Source: UBA11891 sp049890035 (GTDB lineage Bacteria > Bacteroidota > Bacteroidia > Flavobacteriales > Flavobacteriaceae). From it: a stretch of DNA of 64,000 nt. A model generated the notes under the pieces. The model was not told where the DNA came from and did not search any database. It saw nothing but the letters and a program-made list of their open reading frames with translations. Shown here piece after piece: positions 41,886-49,894 of this stretch. The position numbers and the translations under genes are program-made. The number at the start of each line of letters is the position of its first letter. Positions within the stretch are counted from its first letter, which is position 1. The DNA lies in assembly GCA_049890035.1 (NCBI GenBank), contig JBMHCG010000029.1:90333-154332 (forward strand), read 5' to 3'.

Positions 41886-42946
41886 TGAACAGGGAAACGC
41901 CATCCGTAGGGATCCTCCGATATGTTATATTGTATTTCTGTAATGGCTTTTTGAGCTTGTTCGGCAAAAGAGTTGTCAAGGGGATCCAGTTGGTATCGTT
42001 GATTTTCGTAAGCAAAACTACTCACAGGACTAATGACAACAGCTGTTCCACTCCCAAAAATTTCTTTGAGGCTTCCATCCTGTGCCGCTGCAATCAATTC
42101 TTGAATCGCAATGGGTCTCTCTTCAACAGTGATACCCTTGTGGATGGCCCATTCGATGACACTTTTGCGGGTAATCCCATTCAGTATAGTATCACCTGTT
42201 GGGGCTGTGATTAAGCTATCATGTATGCGAAAGAAGACATTCATTGTACCGGCTTCTTCAAGGTAGTTGTGACTGGATGAATCGGTCCATATGATTTGTT
42301 GGTACCCTTTTTCATTGGCCAATGCGGTGGGGTAAAACTGGGCTGCATAATTTCCAGCAGCTTTTGCAAAACCAACCCCACCAGCAGCAGCTCTGCTAAA
42401 CTTTTTTTCTATTAAAACATTGACTTCACCACTGTAGTAGGACTTTACAGGGGAGCAAATGATTATGAATTTGTATTCTTTTGAGGGGGCCGCTTGCACA
42501 CAGGCTTGACTTGCAAATACAAAGGGTCGGATATAAAGTGAATTCCCCATACCGGGCTGAATCCATTCAGAATCCAGTTGCAACAAGCTTTGCATGCCTT
42601 CAAAAAAATACGCTTTTGGAAACTCTGGGATATGCAAACGGGCCGATGAGATATTAATTCGCTCAAAGTTCAGCTCGGGTCGGAATAACCAGATTCCATT
42701 ATTTTCATCTTTGTAAGCCTTCATGCCTTCAAAAACAGCTTGACCGTAGTGTAGCGCACTAGCTGCAGGAGAGAGGGGGATGTCTTTGTATGGAACAATT
42801 TCTGGAGTCCGCCATTGGCCTTCTTTGTAGTCACATACAAACATGTGATCAGTAAAGATTTCACCAAAAACAAGGTTGTCAAAATCTACGGCTGGCAGCC
42901 GCGATTGCGAAGTTTTTTTGATTTTTATGGTCTCCGTCAAATCCAT
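41882..42946 (-). CDS. ilvE: Branched-chain amino acid aminotransferase
   Basis: 354 residues, fold-type IV PLP enzyme of the longer group. Motifs: YKDIPLSPAASALHYGQAVFEGMKA, LFRPELNFERIN, SLYIRPFVFASQ, the PLP-lysine segment GFAKAAGNYAAQFYP, TMNVFFRI, TILNGITRKSV and EIFGSGTAVVISPV. It interconverts leucine, isoleucine and valine with their keto acids. No other ilv or leu gene is in the window. The -7 box TACTTTTG ends 4 nt before the ATG, so the mRNA may be leaderless. Confidence 0.95.
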   Translation of the reverse strand: MDLTETIKIKKTSQSRLPAVDFDNLVFGEIFTDHMFVCDYKEGQWRTPEIVPYKDIPLSPAASALHYGQAVFEGMKAYKDENNGIWLFRPELNFERINISSARLHIPEFPKAYFFEGMQSLLQLDSEWIQPGMGNSLYIRPFVFASQACVQAAPSKEYKFIIICSPVKSYYSGEVNVLIEKKFSRAAAGGVGFAKAAGNYAAQFYPTALANEKGYQQIIWTDSSSHNYLEEAGTMNVFFRIHDSLITAPTGDTILNGITRKSVIEWAIHKGITVEERPIAIQELIAAAQDGSLKEIFGSGTAVVISPVSSFAYENQRYQLDPLDNSFAEQAQKAITEIQYNISEDPYGWRFPVH

Positions 42947-42950
42947 ACAT

Positions 42951-42958
42951 CAAAAGTA
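42951..42958 (-). promoter_or_regulatory. -7 box directly before ilvE
   Basis: TACTTTTG on the minus strand, full TAnnTTTG match, ending exactly 4 nt before the ATG at 42946. Confidence 0.55.
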
Positions 42959-42991
42959 AATTATTTTGTTTTAATTGGATACTTCATCGGT

Positions 42992-42999
42992 TATATTTG
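42992..42999 (+). promoter_or_regulatory. -7 box of mnmD
   Basis: TATATTTG, full TAnnTTTG match, 24 nt before the ATG at 43024. It overlaps the earlier in-frame ATG at 42997 and so decides the start. Confidence 0.55.
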
Positions 43000-43023
43000 T
43001 TGTACAATTTTTTTTCCTACAAT

Positions 43024-43701
43024 ATGCCAGAAAAAAAACTCTTACGAACTGGCGATGGTAGTTTTACCCTGGCTTGTGAAGCAATAAATGAAACCTACCA
43101 TTCCCGTCATGGCGCCCTCCAAGAATCACGTTATGTATACCTCCAAAAAGGGCTTGCTTATTGGCATCAACAAAACCCATCGGCAACTCATTGTAATATT
43201 TTTGAAATGGGTTTTGGAACGGGGTTAAATGCACTATTAGCGGCGCAATATGGACTCCAGAATCAGTTTTTTATCACTTTGGAAAGTATCGAAAACGATC
43301 CCTTAGAGGCTACATTGCAGGAACGATTGGGGCTTTATCAATTCTTTGTAGATTATTTTAAAAAAGAAGATGTTCTCCGTTTTTTGTCCGAAGAATGGAA
43401 CCATGTCATGGAACCTTTTTCTTCCTTCAAACTTTGCAAACGGACGATTGACTATTTTGAGTGGAAGCCTTCCTTCGGAATTGATTTGATTTTTTACGAT
43501 GCTTTTGGCTCGCATGCACAAAGTGAGATGTGGGAAAAAACAGCTTTGGAGCGTTGTGTTAAGGGGCTTCGACCGGGAGGTGTCTGGGTCAGTTACTGTG
43601 CCAAAGGCAGCGTGCGAAGAGCTTTGGGAGAATTGGGACTGCAGGTAGAGCGATTGGAAGGGCCGCCGGGGAAACGAGAAATGATACGAGCCGTCAAATA
43701 A
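43024..43701 (+). CDS. mnmD: tRNA 5-methylaminomethyl-2-thiouridine methyltransferase MnmD
   Basis: 225 residues from the ATG at 43024. The SAM-binding motif is FEMGFGTGLNALLAA and the DUF752 signature is LIFYDAFGSHAQSEMWEK followed by GLRPGGVWVSYCAKGSVRRAL and GPPGKREM. It is the stand-alone methyltransferase half of MnmC, completing mnm5s2U at tRNA wobble position 34; the FAD-dependent half is not fused, as usual in Bacteroidota. The gene diverges from ilvE across 77 nt. Confidence 0.9.
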   Translation: MPEKKLLRTGDGSFTLACEAINETYHSRHGALQESRYVYLQKGLAYWHQQNPSATHCNIFEMGFGTGLNALLAAQYGLQNQFFITLESIENDPLEATLQERLGLYQFFVDYFKKEDVLRFLSEEWNHVMEPFSSFKLCKRTIDYFEWKPSFGIDLIFYDAFGSHAQSEMWEKTALERCVKGLRPGGVWVSYCAKGSVRRALGELGLQVERLEGPPGKREMIRAVK

Positions 43702-43728
43702 GAATGCTTTATTTTTGACTCAAAAAGC

Positions 43729-44640
43729 ATGAAAATTTTGATAACCGGGGCCACTGGTTTGGTAGGTACCCGTCTTTCACAGCACATCCTTTCTCAGGGA
43801 CATTCGCTTCATTTTTTGACTACAAGCAGTAGTAAGAAGCATCAGATACCAGGGGCAAAGGGTTTTTATTGGAATCCAACTAATAATGAAATTGATCCAC
43901 TGTGTTGGGAGGGAGTCGCTGTACTGATACATTTGGCAGGCACCTCTATATCCCTTCCGTGGACCACTAAAAACCGAGCCCGTATCAAAAATTCAAGGAC
44001 GCAAAGTACCCAGTTGTTGGTGGAAAGTTTAAAAAAAACAAAAACTCATCTCGATACTGTGGTAACTGCTTCCGCCATCGGTTTGTATCCATCTTCTTTA
44101 GAGACCTTTAGTGACGAGAAAACAGCCCCTGGATCGGGTTTTCTTTCGGAGGTTGTTTCGGAATGGGAAGAAGCTGTTGAAAAATTTACTTTTGTATCAA
44201 AGACATTAGTAAAACTGCGTATTGGACTGGTTTTGGCACTCGAGGGTGGGGTTTTACCTACGCTTAGCATGCCAGTCAAATGGGGTGTAGGCACTGCGTT
44301 TGGTTCGGGAAAACAGGGACAATCCTGGATACACCTAGATGATTTATGCCGAATGTTTCTGTGGTCTTGTTCAGCAAATTCACATACCGTATACAATGCT
44401 GTGGCTCCGAATCCGGTTTCACAAAATGAATTGATCCGTCAAATGGGTTTAATTTTAAAGCGTCCTTTGTTTTTGCCGAATATACCCTCATTGTTCATGC
44501 GTTTGTTACTAGGTGATCGCAGTACTTTGGTCTTGGATAGTCAATATGTCAGTTCTCAAAAAGTACAAAAAGCTGGATTTATTTTTGAATATCCCCAGTT
44601 AGAAGGGGCTTTGAAACAGATTTTTAGAGAAAAAAAATGA
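43729..44640 (+). CDS. TIGR01777-family epimerase (SDR39U1-like)
   Basis: 303 residues. The N-terminal Rossmann motif ILITGATGLVGTRLSQHIL, FYWNPTNNEIDP, VLIHLAGTSISL, TASAIGLYPSS, the YxxxK-less SEWEEAVEKF region and the C-terminal DUF1731 segment FGSGKQGQSWIHLDDL, VYNAVAPNPVSQNEL mark this NAD(P)-binding family. Its cellular role is not established; in some bacteria it is linked to cell division phenotypes. It follows mnmD by 27 nt and is probably in the same transcript; grpE has its own promoter downstream. Confidence 0.88.
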   Translation: MKILITGATGLVGTRLSQHILSQGHSLHFLTTSSSKKHQIPGAKGFYWNPTNNEIDPLCWEGVAVLIHLAGTSISLPWTTKNRARIKNSRTQSTQLLVESLKKTKTHLDTVVTASAIGLYPSSLETFSDEKTAPGSGFLSEVVSEWEEAVEKFTFVSKTLVKLRIGLVLALEGGVLPTLSMPVKWGVGTAFGSGKQGQSWIHLDDLCRMFLWSCSANSHTVYNAVAPNPVSQNELIRQMGLILKRPLFLPNIPSLFMRLLLGDRSTLVLDSQYVSSQKVQKAGFIFEYPQLEGALKQIFREKK

Positions 44641-44643
44641 CAG

Positions 44644-44676
44644 TTTGGCAAGTTTGGTATTTTGGCAATACTTTTG
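44644..44676 (+). promoter_or_regulatory. Promoter of grpE-dnaJ
   Basis: TTTG at 44644-44647, a 21-nt spacer and TACTTTTG at 44669-44676, a full TAnnTTTG match; the ATG of grpE is 23 nt further. No heat-shock operator was seen. Confidence 0.55.
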
Positions 44677-44699
44677 CGCTTTGATACTAAAATTCCAAT

Positions 44700-45230
44700 A
44701 TGGCAGAGAAAAAAGGAACCACGTCAAAAAATACTACGGCTAAAAGTCCAAAACCAAAGGCAACCGCCAAAAAAAAGGATTCAAAATGGGATCAACTGAC
44801 GCACGATTTGGCTCAAGAAAAAGAAAAATATTTACGCCTTTTTGCAGAATTTGAAAATTATAAAAAAAGAACCTCCAAAGAACGGATAGAACTTTTTAAA
44901 ACTGCGGGTCAGGAAGTTTTGCAGGCCCTGCTACCCGTGGCCGATGATTTTGATCGTGCTCTCGGTCAAATAGACACCGATGCAATTACTCCAGAAGTGG
45001 AGGGATTTCAATTGATTCAAAATAAATTTATGGATGCCCTCAACAGTCAAGGGCTTCAAGCTATTTCAATTGAAGTTGGAGAAGTTTTTGATGCTGAAAA
45101 ACACGAAGCCATAACCCAAATACCTGCCCCAACACCAGAGCAACAAGGAACCATCATAGATATTGTTGAGAAGGGCTATCTTTTGGGTGATAAAATTATT
45201 CGATTTCCGAAAGTGGTTGTCGGGAAATAA
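44700..45230 (+). CDS. grpE: Nucleotide exchange factor GrpE
   Basis: 176 residues. A Lys/Thr-rich, disordered N-terminus (about 35 residues) is followed by the long dimerising helix KEKYLRLFAEFENYKKRTSKER and the GrpE core VLQALLPVADDFDRAL, the conserved VFDAEKHEAITQIPAP and the closing beta strand GYLLGDKIIRFPKVVVGK. It releases ADP from DnaK. The dnaJ gene starts 6 nt after its stop; dnaK is not in the window. Confidence 0.95.
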   Translation: MAEKKGTTSKNTTAKSPKPKATAKKKDSKWDQLTHDLAQEKEKYLRLFAEFENYKKRTSKERIELFKTAGQEVLQALLPVADDFDRALGQIDTDAITPEVEGFQLIQNKFMDALNSQGLQAISIEVGEVFDAEKHEAITQIPAPTPEQQGTIIDIVEKGYLLGDKIIRFPKVVVGK

Positions 45231-45236
45231 ATATCC

Positions 45237-46352
45237 ATGAAACAAGATTATTACGACATACTAGGCATCGATAAAAGTGCTTCGGAGGCTTCGATAAAAA
45301 AAGCATACCGAAAGCAAGCCATTAAATACCATCCTGATAAAAATCCAGGCGACCAAGAAGCAGAAGCTATGTTTAAGCAAGCAGCTGAAGCCTATGAAGT
45401 ATTGAGTGATCCACAAAAACGCGCACAGTACGACCAATTTGGCCATGCCGCTTTTGAAAACGGTGGTTTTGGCGGCGGTAGCATGAATATGGATGACATT
45501 TTCAGTCAGTTTGGCGATATTTTTGGTAGTGCTTTTGGAGGCAGTTTTGGTGGTGGATTTGGCGGATTTGGTCAAGGACAACGCCGCGTTAAAGGAAGCG
45601 ATCTTCGCATTCGCGTGCTTCTGACCCTAGAAGAAATTGTCAAAGGTGTTGAGAAAAAAATTAAAGTAAAACGAAAGGTTCAGGCACCCGGTGTTCAATA
45701 CACCACATGCGCTCAATGTAAAGGAAGCGGGCAAGTAACCCGCGTAACCAATACAATTCTTGGTCGTATGCAAACGGCTAGTGTCTGCCCCAGTTGTCAA
45801 GGAGCAGGAAAATCAATTGCCAATCGAACTGCAGGATCGGATGCCCAGGGCATGGTCCAAGAAGAAGAAACGGTGAGTATTAAAATACCAGCAGGAGTTG
45901 CCGATGGTATGCAATTAAAAGTGAGTGGCAAAGGAAATGCGGCTCCTGGCAACGGTATCTCAGGTGATTTACTTGTGTTGATACAAGAAAAACAAGACGA
46001 TCGCTTTGTTCGAGAGGGCAATCATTTGCACCATGATTTGTATATCAGTATTGCCGAGGCAGCCTTGGGAGTTTCCAAAGAAATTCATCTGGTTGAGGGT
46101 AAAGTTCGGATCAAGCTCGAACCCGGTATACAATCAGGTAAAACCCTTCGACTCAAAAACAAAGGAGTAAAAGATTTGAACGGATACGGTACAGGAGATT
46201 TATTGGTTCATATCAATGTGTGGACACCAAAGCAATTGAATAGAGAGCAGCGCAAGTTTTTTGAAAGTGTTTTGGAGGATGAAAATTTTCGCCCACATCC
46301 TGAAAAATCGGACAAATCATTTTTTGAAAAAGTAAAAGATATGTTTGCATAA
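45237..46352 (+). CDS. dnaJ: Chaperone DnaJ, two-motif zinc domain
   Basis: 371 residues. J-domain with HPD (AIKYHPDKNPGD), then a Gly/Phe-rich linker (MNMDDIFSQFGDIFGSAFGG), a reduced cysteine domain with only CAQCKGSG and CPSCQGAG, and the two C-terminal substrate-binding barrels ending KSFFEKVKDMFA. Classical DnaJ has four CxxCxGxG motifs and two zincs; the stretch between the two motifs here (NTILGRMQTA) and after them lacks the other pair. As far as I recall this is standard for flavobacterial DnaJ, and it supports the taxonomic call. Two terminators follow. Confidence 0.94.
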   Translation: MKQDYYDILGIDKSASEASIKKAYRKQAIKYHPDKNPGDQEAEAMFKQAAEAYEVLSDPQKRAQYDQFGHAAFENGGFGGGSMNMDDIFSQFGDIFGSAFGGSFGGGFGGFGQGQRRVKGSDLRIRVLLTLEEIVKGVEKKIKVKRKVQAPGVQYTTCAQCKGSGQVTRVTNTILGRMQTASVCPSCQGAGKSIANRTAGSDAQGMVQEEETVSIKIPAGVADGMQLKVSGKGNAAPGNGISGDLLVLIQEKQDDRFVREGNHLHHDLYISIAEAALGVSKEIHLVEGKVRIKLEPGIQSGKTLRLKNKGVKDLNGYGTGDLLVHINVWTPKQLNREQRKFFESVLEDENFRPHPEKSDKSFFEKVKDMFA

Positions 46353-46389
46353 TTTGGAATTGCCAAAAAAATTATACTATATTTGACAC

Positions 46390-46414
46390 AACACTAATTC
46401 TAGTGTTATTTTTC
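46390..46414 (+). terminator. First terminator after dnaJ
   Basis: AACACTA and TAGTGTT pair around an ATTC loop (46390-46407), followed by a T run. It is weak in GC. Confidence 0.65.
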
Positions 46415-46433
46415 TTTTTCATAGCAATTTTTT

Positions 46434-46469
46434 CCCATCCTTATTCGTAAGGGTGGGTTTTGTTTTTTA
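46434..46469 (+). terminator. Second, stronger terminator after dnaJ
   Basis: CCCATCCTTA (46434-46443) pairs with TAAGGGTGGG (46448-46457, one G-U) around TTCG, followed by a T-rich tail. It ends 24 nt before the mscS ATG. Confidence 0.85.
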
Positions 46470-46492
46470 CACTACATTTAATAAAAAAAACA

Positions 46493-47332
46493 ATGCGATC
46501 GCTATTGGACTTATTCAACTATGAATTCCACTTAGGAAAGACTGTCATTTTGACTCCCAAAGCGATTTTATTGGCTATTGTTTTTTATTTCTTAACATGG
46601 TTGCTCTTAAAGTTAATCCGTCGGATTGTTTCTCGAGCCCTAAATGCGGAAACACGGATTAAGTTCAAAGGAATTTTTTCTTTTTTTAATTACTTCGTTT
46701 ATACCATCGTTACCCTCGTCACTTTTGATACGATTGGGCTGAATCTGACCACTATTTTTGCAGCCTCCGCAGCCTTGCTGGTGGGTGTTGGATTGGCCCT
46801 TCAAACTTTTATTCAAGACATTATATCTGGGATTTTTATTTTAGCTGATCAATCCGTTCATGTGGGTGATATCATTCAAGTAGATGGTCAAGTCGGCAAG
46901 GTCGAACGCATTCAACTTCGAACCACACGAGCGGTGACACGTGACAATCGCGTATTGATAATACCCAATCATAAATTTATGGCGTCCATTTTGTACAATT
47001 GGACGGAAAACGGGACCCTGACACGTGAAAAGGTGGCAGTTGGCGTTGCCTATCATTCTGATGTGAACAAAGTGAAGGAGCTCTTGATACAGGTTGCCCA
47101 TGCACACCCAATGATCCTTAAAAAACCGGCACCCATGGTTTTGTTCAACAACTTTGGAGACAGTGCTCTTGAATTTGAACTTCTCTTTGCCATCAATCGT
47201 TCGTTTGAGTCCAATATCGTTCAAAGTGACGTACGATTTGCTATCGATGCTACTTTTAAAGCGCATCAAATTGAAATTCCTTTTCCACAGCGGGTTGTAC
47301 ATTTACCTCAATCAGAAAACACAAATGGCTAA
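46493..47332 (+). CDS. mscS: Small-conductance mechanosensitive channel (MscS family)
   Basis: 279 residues from the ATG at 46493; the ORF opens earlier, within the terminator tail, so the later Met is chosen. Three hydrophobic helices are followed by the pore-lining helix TM3 (AASAALLVGVGLALQTFIQDIISG) and the MscS beta domain (HVGDIIQVDGQVGKVERI, RDNRVLIIPNHKFM). It opens under membrane tension to release solutes. Its last codons overlap the start of the NtrC-like regulator by 8 nt, an unusual pairing. Confidence 0.93.
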   Translation: MRSLLDLFNYEFHLGKTVILTPKAILLAIVFYFLTWLLLKLIRRIVSRALNAETRIKFKGIFSFFNYFVYTIVTLVTFDTIGLNLTTIFAASAALLVGVGLALQTFIQDIISGIFILADQSVHVGDIIQVDGQVGKVERIQLRTTRAVTRDNRVLIIPNHKFMASILYNWTENGTLTREKVAVGVAYHSDVNKVKELLIQVAHAHPMILKKPAPMVLFNNFGDSALEFELLFAINRSFESNIVQSDVRFAIDATFKAHQIEIPFPQRVVHLPQSENTNG

Positions 47333-48488
47333 AATTCTGCTTATTGAAGACGAAGAACCCATCCGCCGGGTGATGGTTAAAATTTTGGAAGAAGAAAACT
47401 CCCAGTATACGGTTACTGAAGCCGGCGATGGTAAAGTTGGGTTTGAATTGCTTCAAAAGAATAAATTTGATCTGGTACTGTGTGATATCAAAATGCCAAA
47501 AATGGATGGAGTAGAGGTATTGCAACAAACTCGTAAGAAAGAAATTCACGTTCCTTTTATTGTTTTAACAGGCCATGGGAATGTAGAAACAGCAGTAGAA
47601 GCGATGAAATTAGGGGCCTATGATTTTATTCCCAAGCCGCCCGATTTAAATCGTCTTTTAACGGCTGTGCGCAATGCGTTACAAGTCAAAACCTTAGTAA
47701 AGGAAAATAAGGCCCTTAAGAAAAAGGTCGCCAAGCAATACCGAATGATTGGTGAATCGGCTGCTCTAGAAAGTGTACTGGCGATGGTTGACAAAGTAGC
47801 TCCGACCGAGGCTCGTGTTCTCATTACTGGAGAAAATGGCACCGGTAAAGAATTGGTAGCCCATCAATTGCATGAAAAAAGTCAACGCAATAAAGCACCT
47901 TTTGTAGAAGTTAATTGTGCTGCTATTCCTTCCGAATTAATTGAGAGTGAATTGTTTGGTCATTTAAAAGGGGCTTTTACCTCCGCTGTTAAAGATCGAC
48001 CGGGAAAGTTTGAAGCAGCGAACGGGGGAACCTTATTTCTCGATGAAATAGCAGATATGAGTTTGGCCGCTCAAGCAAAAGTACTACGCGCTCTTCAAGA
48101 AAACAAGGTGCAACGTGTTGGTAGCGACAAAGATATTCCGGTGGAAGTTCGAGTCATAGCAGCCAGTAATAAAAATTTAAAAAAAGAAATAGAAGCAGGT
48201 CGTTTTCGTGAAGATTTGTTTCATCGGTTGGCTGTCATTATAATACAGGTACCGTCATTGAGTGAACGTATATCCGACATCCCACTATTGATCGATCATT
48301 TTATGAAGGATTTGGCAGGGGAACAACGTATGGAACCCAAAATTTTTTCAGACGAAGCCATAAGAGAGCTGCAAAATTACCCTTGGTCGGGGAATATTAG
48401 AGAACTTCGCAATGTTGTTGAGCGGCTCCTTATTTTGGGCAATAATCCTGTAAGTGTTCAAGATATTCAACAATTTGCACCAAAATAA
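47325..48488 (+). CDS. NtrC-like sigma-54 response regulator lacking an HTH domain
   Basis: 387 residues from the ATG at 47325. The receiver domain has the acidic pair near residues 8-10 (IEDEE), Asp54 in LVLCDIKMPKMDG and the Lys in IPKPPD. The AAA+ domain has Walker A ITGENGTGKEL, Walker B GGTLFLDEIADM and the arginine-finger region. The sigma-54 contact loop reads GAFTSA instead of GAFTGA. The protein ends right after the AAA+ lid (SGNIRELRNVVERLLIL), with no Fis-type HTH, so DNA binding is not apparent. It may activate from solution, or have lost the classic role. The gene starts inside the end of mscS and no sensor kinase is beside it. Confidence 0.9.
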   Translation: MAKILLIEDEEPIRRVMVKILEEENSQYTVTEAGDGKVGFELLQKNKFDLVLCDIKMPKMDGVEVLQQTRKKEIHVPFIVLTGHGNVETAVEAMKLGAYDFIPKPPDLNRLLTAVRNALQVKTLVKENKALKKKVAKQYRMIGESAALESVLAMVDKVAPTEARVLITGENGTGKELVAHQLHEKSQRNKAPFVEVNCAAIPSELIESELFGHLKGAFTSAVKDRPGKFEAANGGTLFLDEIADMSLAAQAKVLRALQENKVQRVGSDKDIPVEVRVIAASNKNLKKEIEAGRFREDLFHRLAVIIIQVPSLSERISDIPLLIDHFMKDLAGEQRMEPKIFSDEAIRELQNYPWSGNIRELRNVVERLLILGNNPVSVQDIQQFAPK

Positions 48489-48499
48489 AAAAACGTACA

Positions 48500-49885
48500 A
48501 TGAAAAAATCTATGATGCTTTGGCTGGGTATTTGTCAAGTTGTTATGGCTCAATCCGAGAACGTTCAGCAAACCCTGTCTGACATTTATCGAATTAGTCT
48601 TGAAGAAGGTAACAGTTATGATTGGTTGGATCATTTATCCAATCAAATAGGTGGTCGCTTATCGGGCTCTTTGAATGCCGAGCGCGCTGTTGAATGGGGT
48701 AAAGAAACACTAGATGAAATGGGCTTGGACAAGGTTTGGTTGCAACCCGTAATGGTACCCAAATGGGTTCGTGGAACCTTTGAATACGCCAACATAGAGA
48801 CCAGTCCTGGAAACACAATCAACGTACCTGTTTGCGCTTTGGGAGGATCCATAGCTACTCCAGCGGCGGGCATTCGAGCCGGTGTGGTTGAAGTTCACAG
48901 TTTTGAAGAACTAGCCGCCCTAGGCACTTCGGCAATAAAGGGTAAAATAGTTTTTTTTAATCGCCCTATGGATCCCAATCAAATCAATACATTTGCAGCC
49001 TATTCAGCAGCTGCGAATCAGCGCACAAGAGGGGCTGCTGAGGCTTCTAAGTACGGTGCTGTTGCCACCATTGTCCGTTCTCTTAACTTACGACTTGATG
49101 ATTATCCACATACCGGTTCCACACGCTACGAAGGGATTCCTTTGGCACAACGAATCCCAGCAGCAGCCATCAGTACCAATGGGGCCGAATTATTAAGCTC
49201 AATGCTGAAACTCAATCCGGACCTAAAGTTTTTTTTAAAACAGAATTGTAAAAACTATCCGGATGTACCTTCTTATAACGTGATTGGTGAAATTAAGGGT
49301 TCCGAATATCCCGATCAAATTATCGTAGTAGGGGGGCATTTGGATTCTTGGGATTTGGGTGATGGTTCCCACGATGATGGTGCAGGTATCGTTCAATCCA
49401 TGGAAGTTTTACGACTGTTTAAGAAATTGAAAATTCGCCCCAAACGAACCCTTCGGGTCGTTTTGTATATGAATGAAGAAAATGGTTTGCGCGGTGGAAA
49501 AAAGTATGCCGATGAAGCTTCAAAAAATAGAGAAACCCATTATTTTGCCTTAGAATCCGATGCGGGAGGATTTACCCCGCGTGGCTTTAGCTTTGACTGT
49601 ACGGATGCACAATTTGAACAAATCAACCAATGGCGTTCCTATTTAAGTCCTTACCAAATTCATGAATTTGATCGTGGTGGCAGCGGTGCAGATATTGGAC
49701 CATTAAAGGATGGTAAAGTTATTTTGGCAGGGCTTCGTCCAGATTCGCAGCGCTATTTTGATTACCATCACGCTGCAAATGATACATTTGACGCCATTAA
49801 TAAACGCGAATTGGAATTGGGTGCAGCGGCAATGACTTCTTTGGTTTATTTGATGGATCACATGGGTGTAACCGAAACTCCTTAA
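48500..49885 (+). CDS. Exported M28-family peptidase (carboxypeptidase Q-like)
   Basis: 461 residues with signal peptide KKSMMLWLGICQVVMAQ. The protease-associated domain covers about residues 130-250, and the di-zinc catalytic domain is readable as VVGGHLDSWDLGDGSHDDGAG, YMNEENGLRGGKKYADE (metal and general-base Glu), LESDAGGFTPRGF and YFDYHHAANDTFD. This set matches the plasma glutamate carboxypeptidase/CPQ group, which cleaves dipeptides or N-terminal residues in the periplasm. It starts 11 nt after the regulator's stop. Confidence 0.9.
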   Translation: MKKSMMLWLGICQVVMAQSENVQQTLSDIYRISLEEGNSYDWLDHLSNQIGGRLSGSLNAERAVEWGKETLDEMGLDKVWLQPVMVPKWVRGTFEYANIETSPGNTINVPVCALGGSIATPAAGIRAGVVEVHSFEELAALGTSAIKGKIVFFNRPMDPNQINTFAAYSAAANQRTRGAAEASKYGAVATIVRSLNLRLDDYPHTGSTRYEGIPLAQRIPAAAISTNGAELLSSMLKLNPDLKFFLKQNCKNYPDVPSYNVIGEIKGSEYPDQIIVVGGHLDSWDLGDGSHDDGAGIVQSMEVLRLFKKLKIRPKRTLRVVLYMNEENGLRGGKKYADEASKNRETHYFALESDAGGFTPRGFSFDCTDAQFEQINQWRSYLSPYQIHEFDRGGSGADIGPLKDGKVILAGLRPDSQRYFDYHHAANDTFDAINKRELELGAAAMTSLVYLMDHMGVTETP

Positions 49886-49894
49886 GCCGATCTT

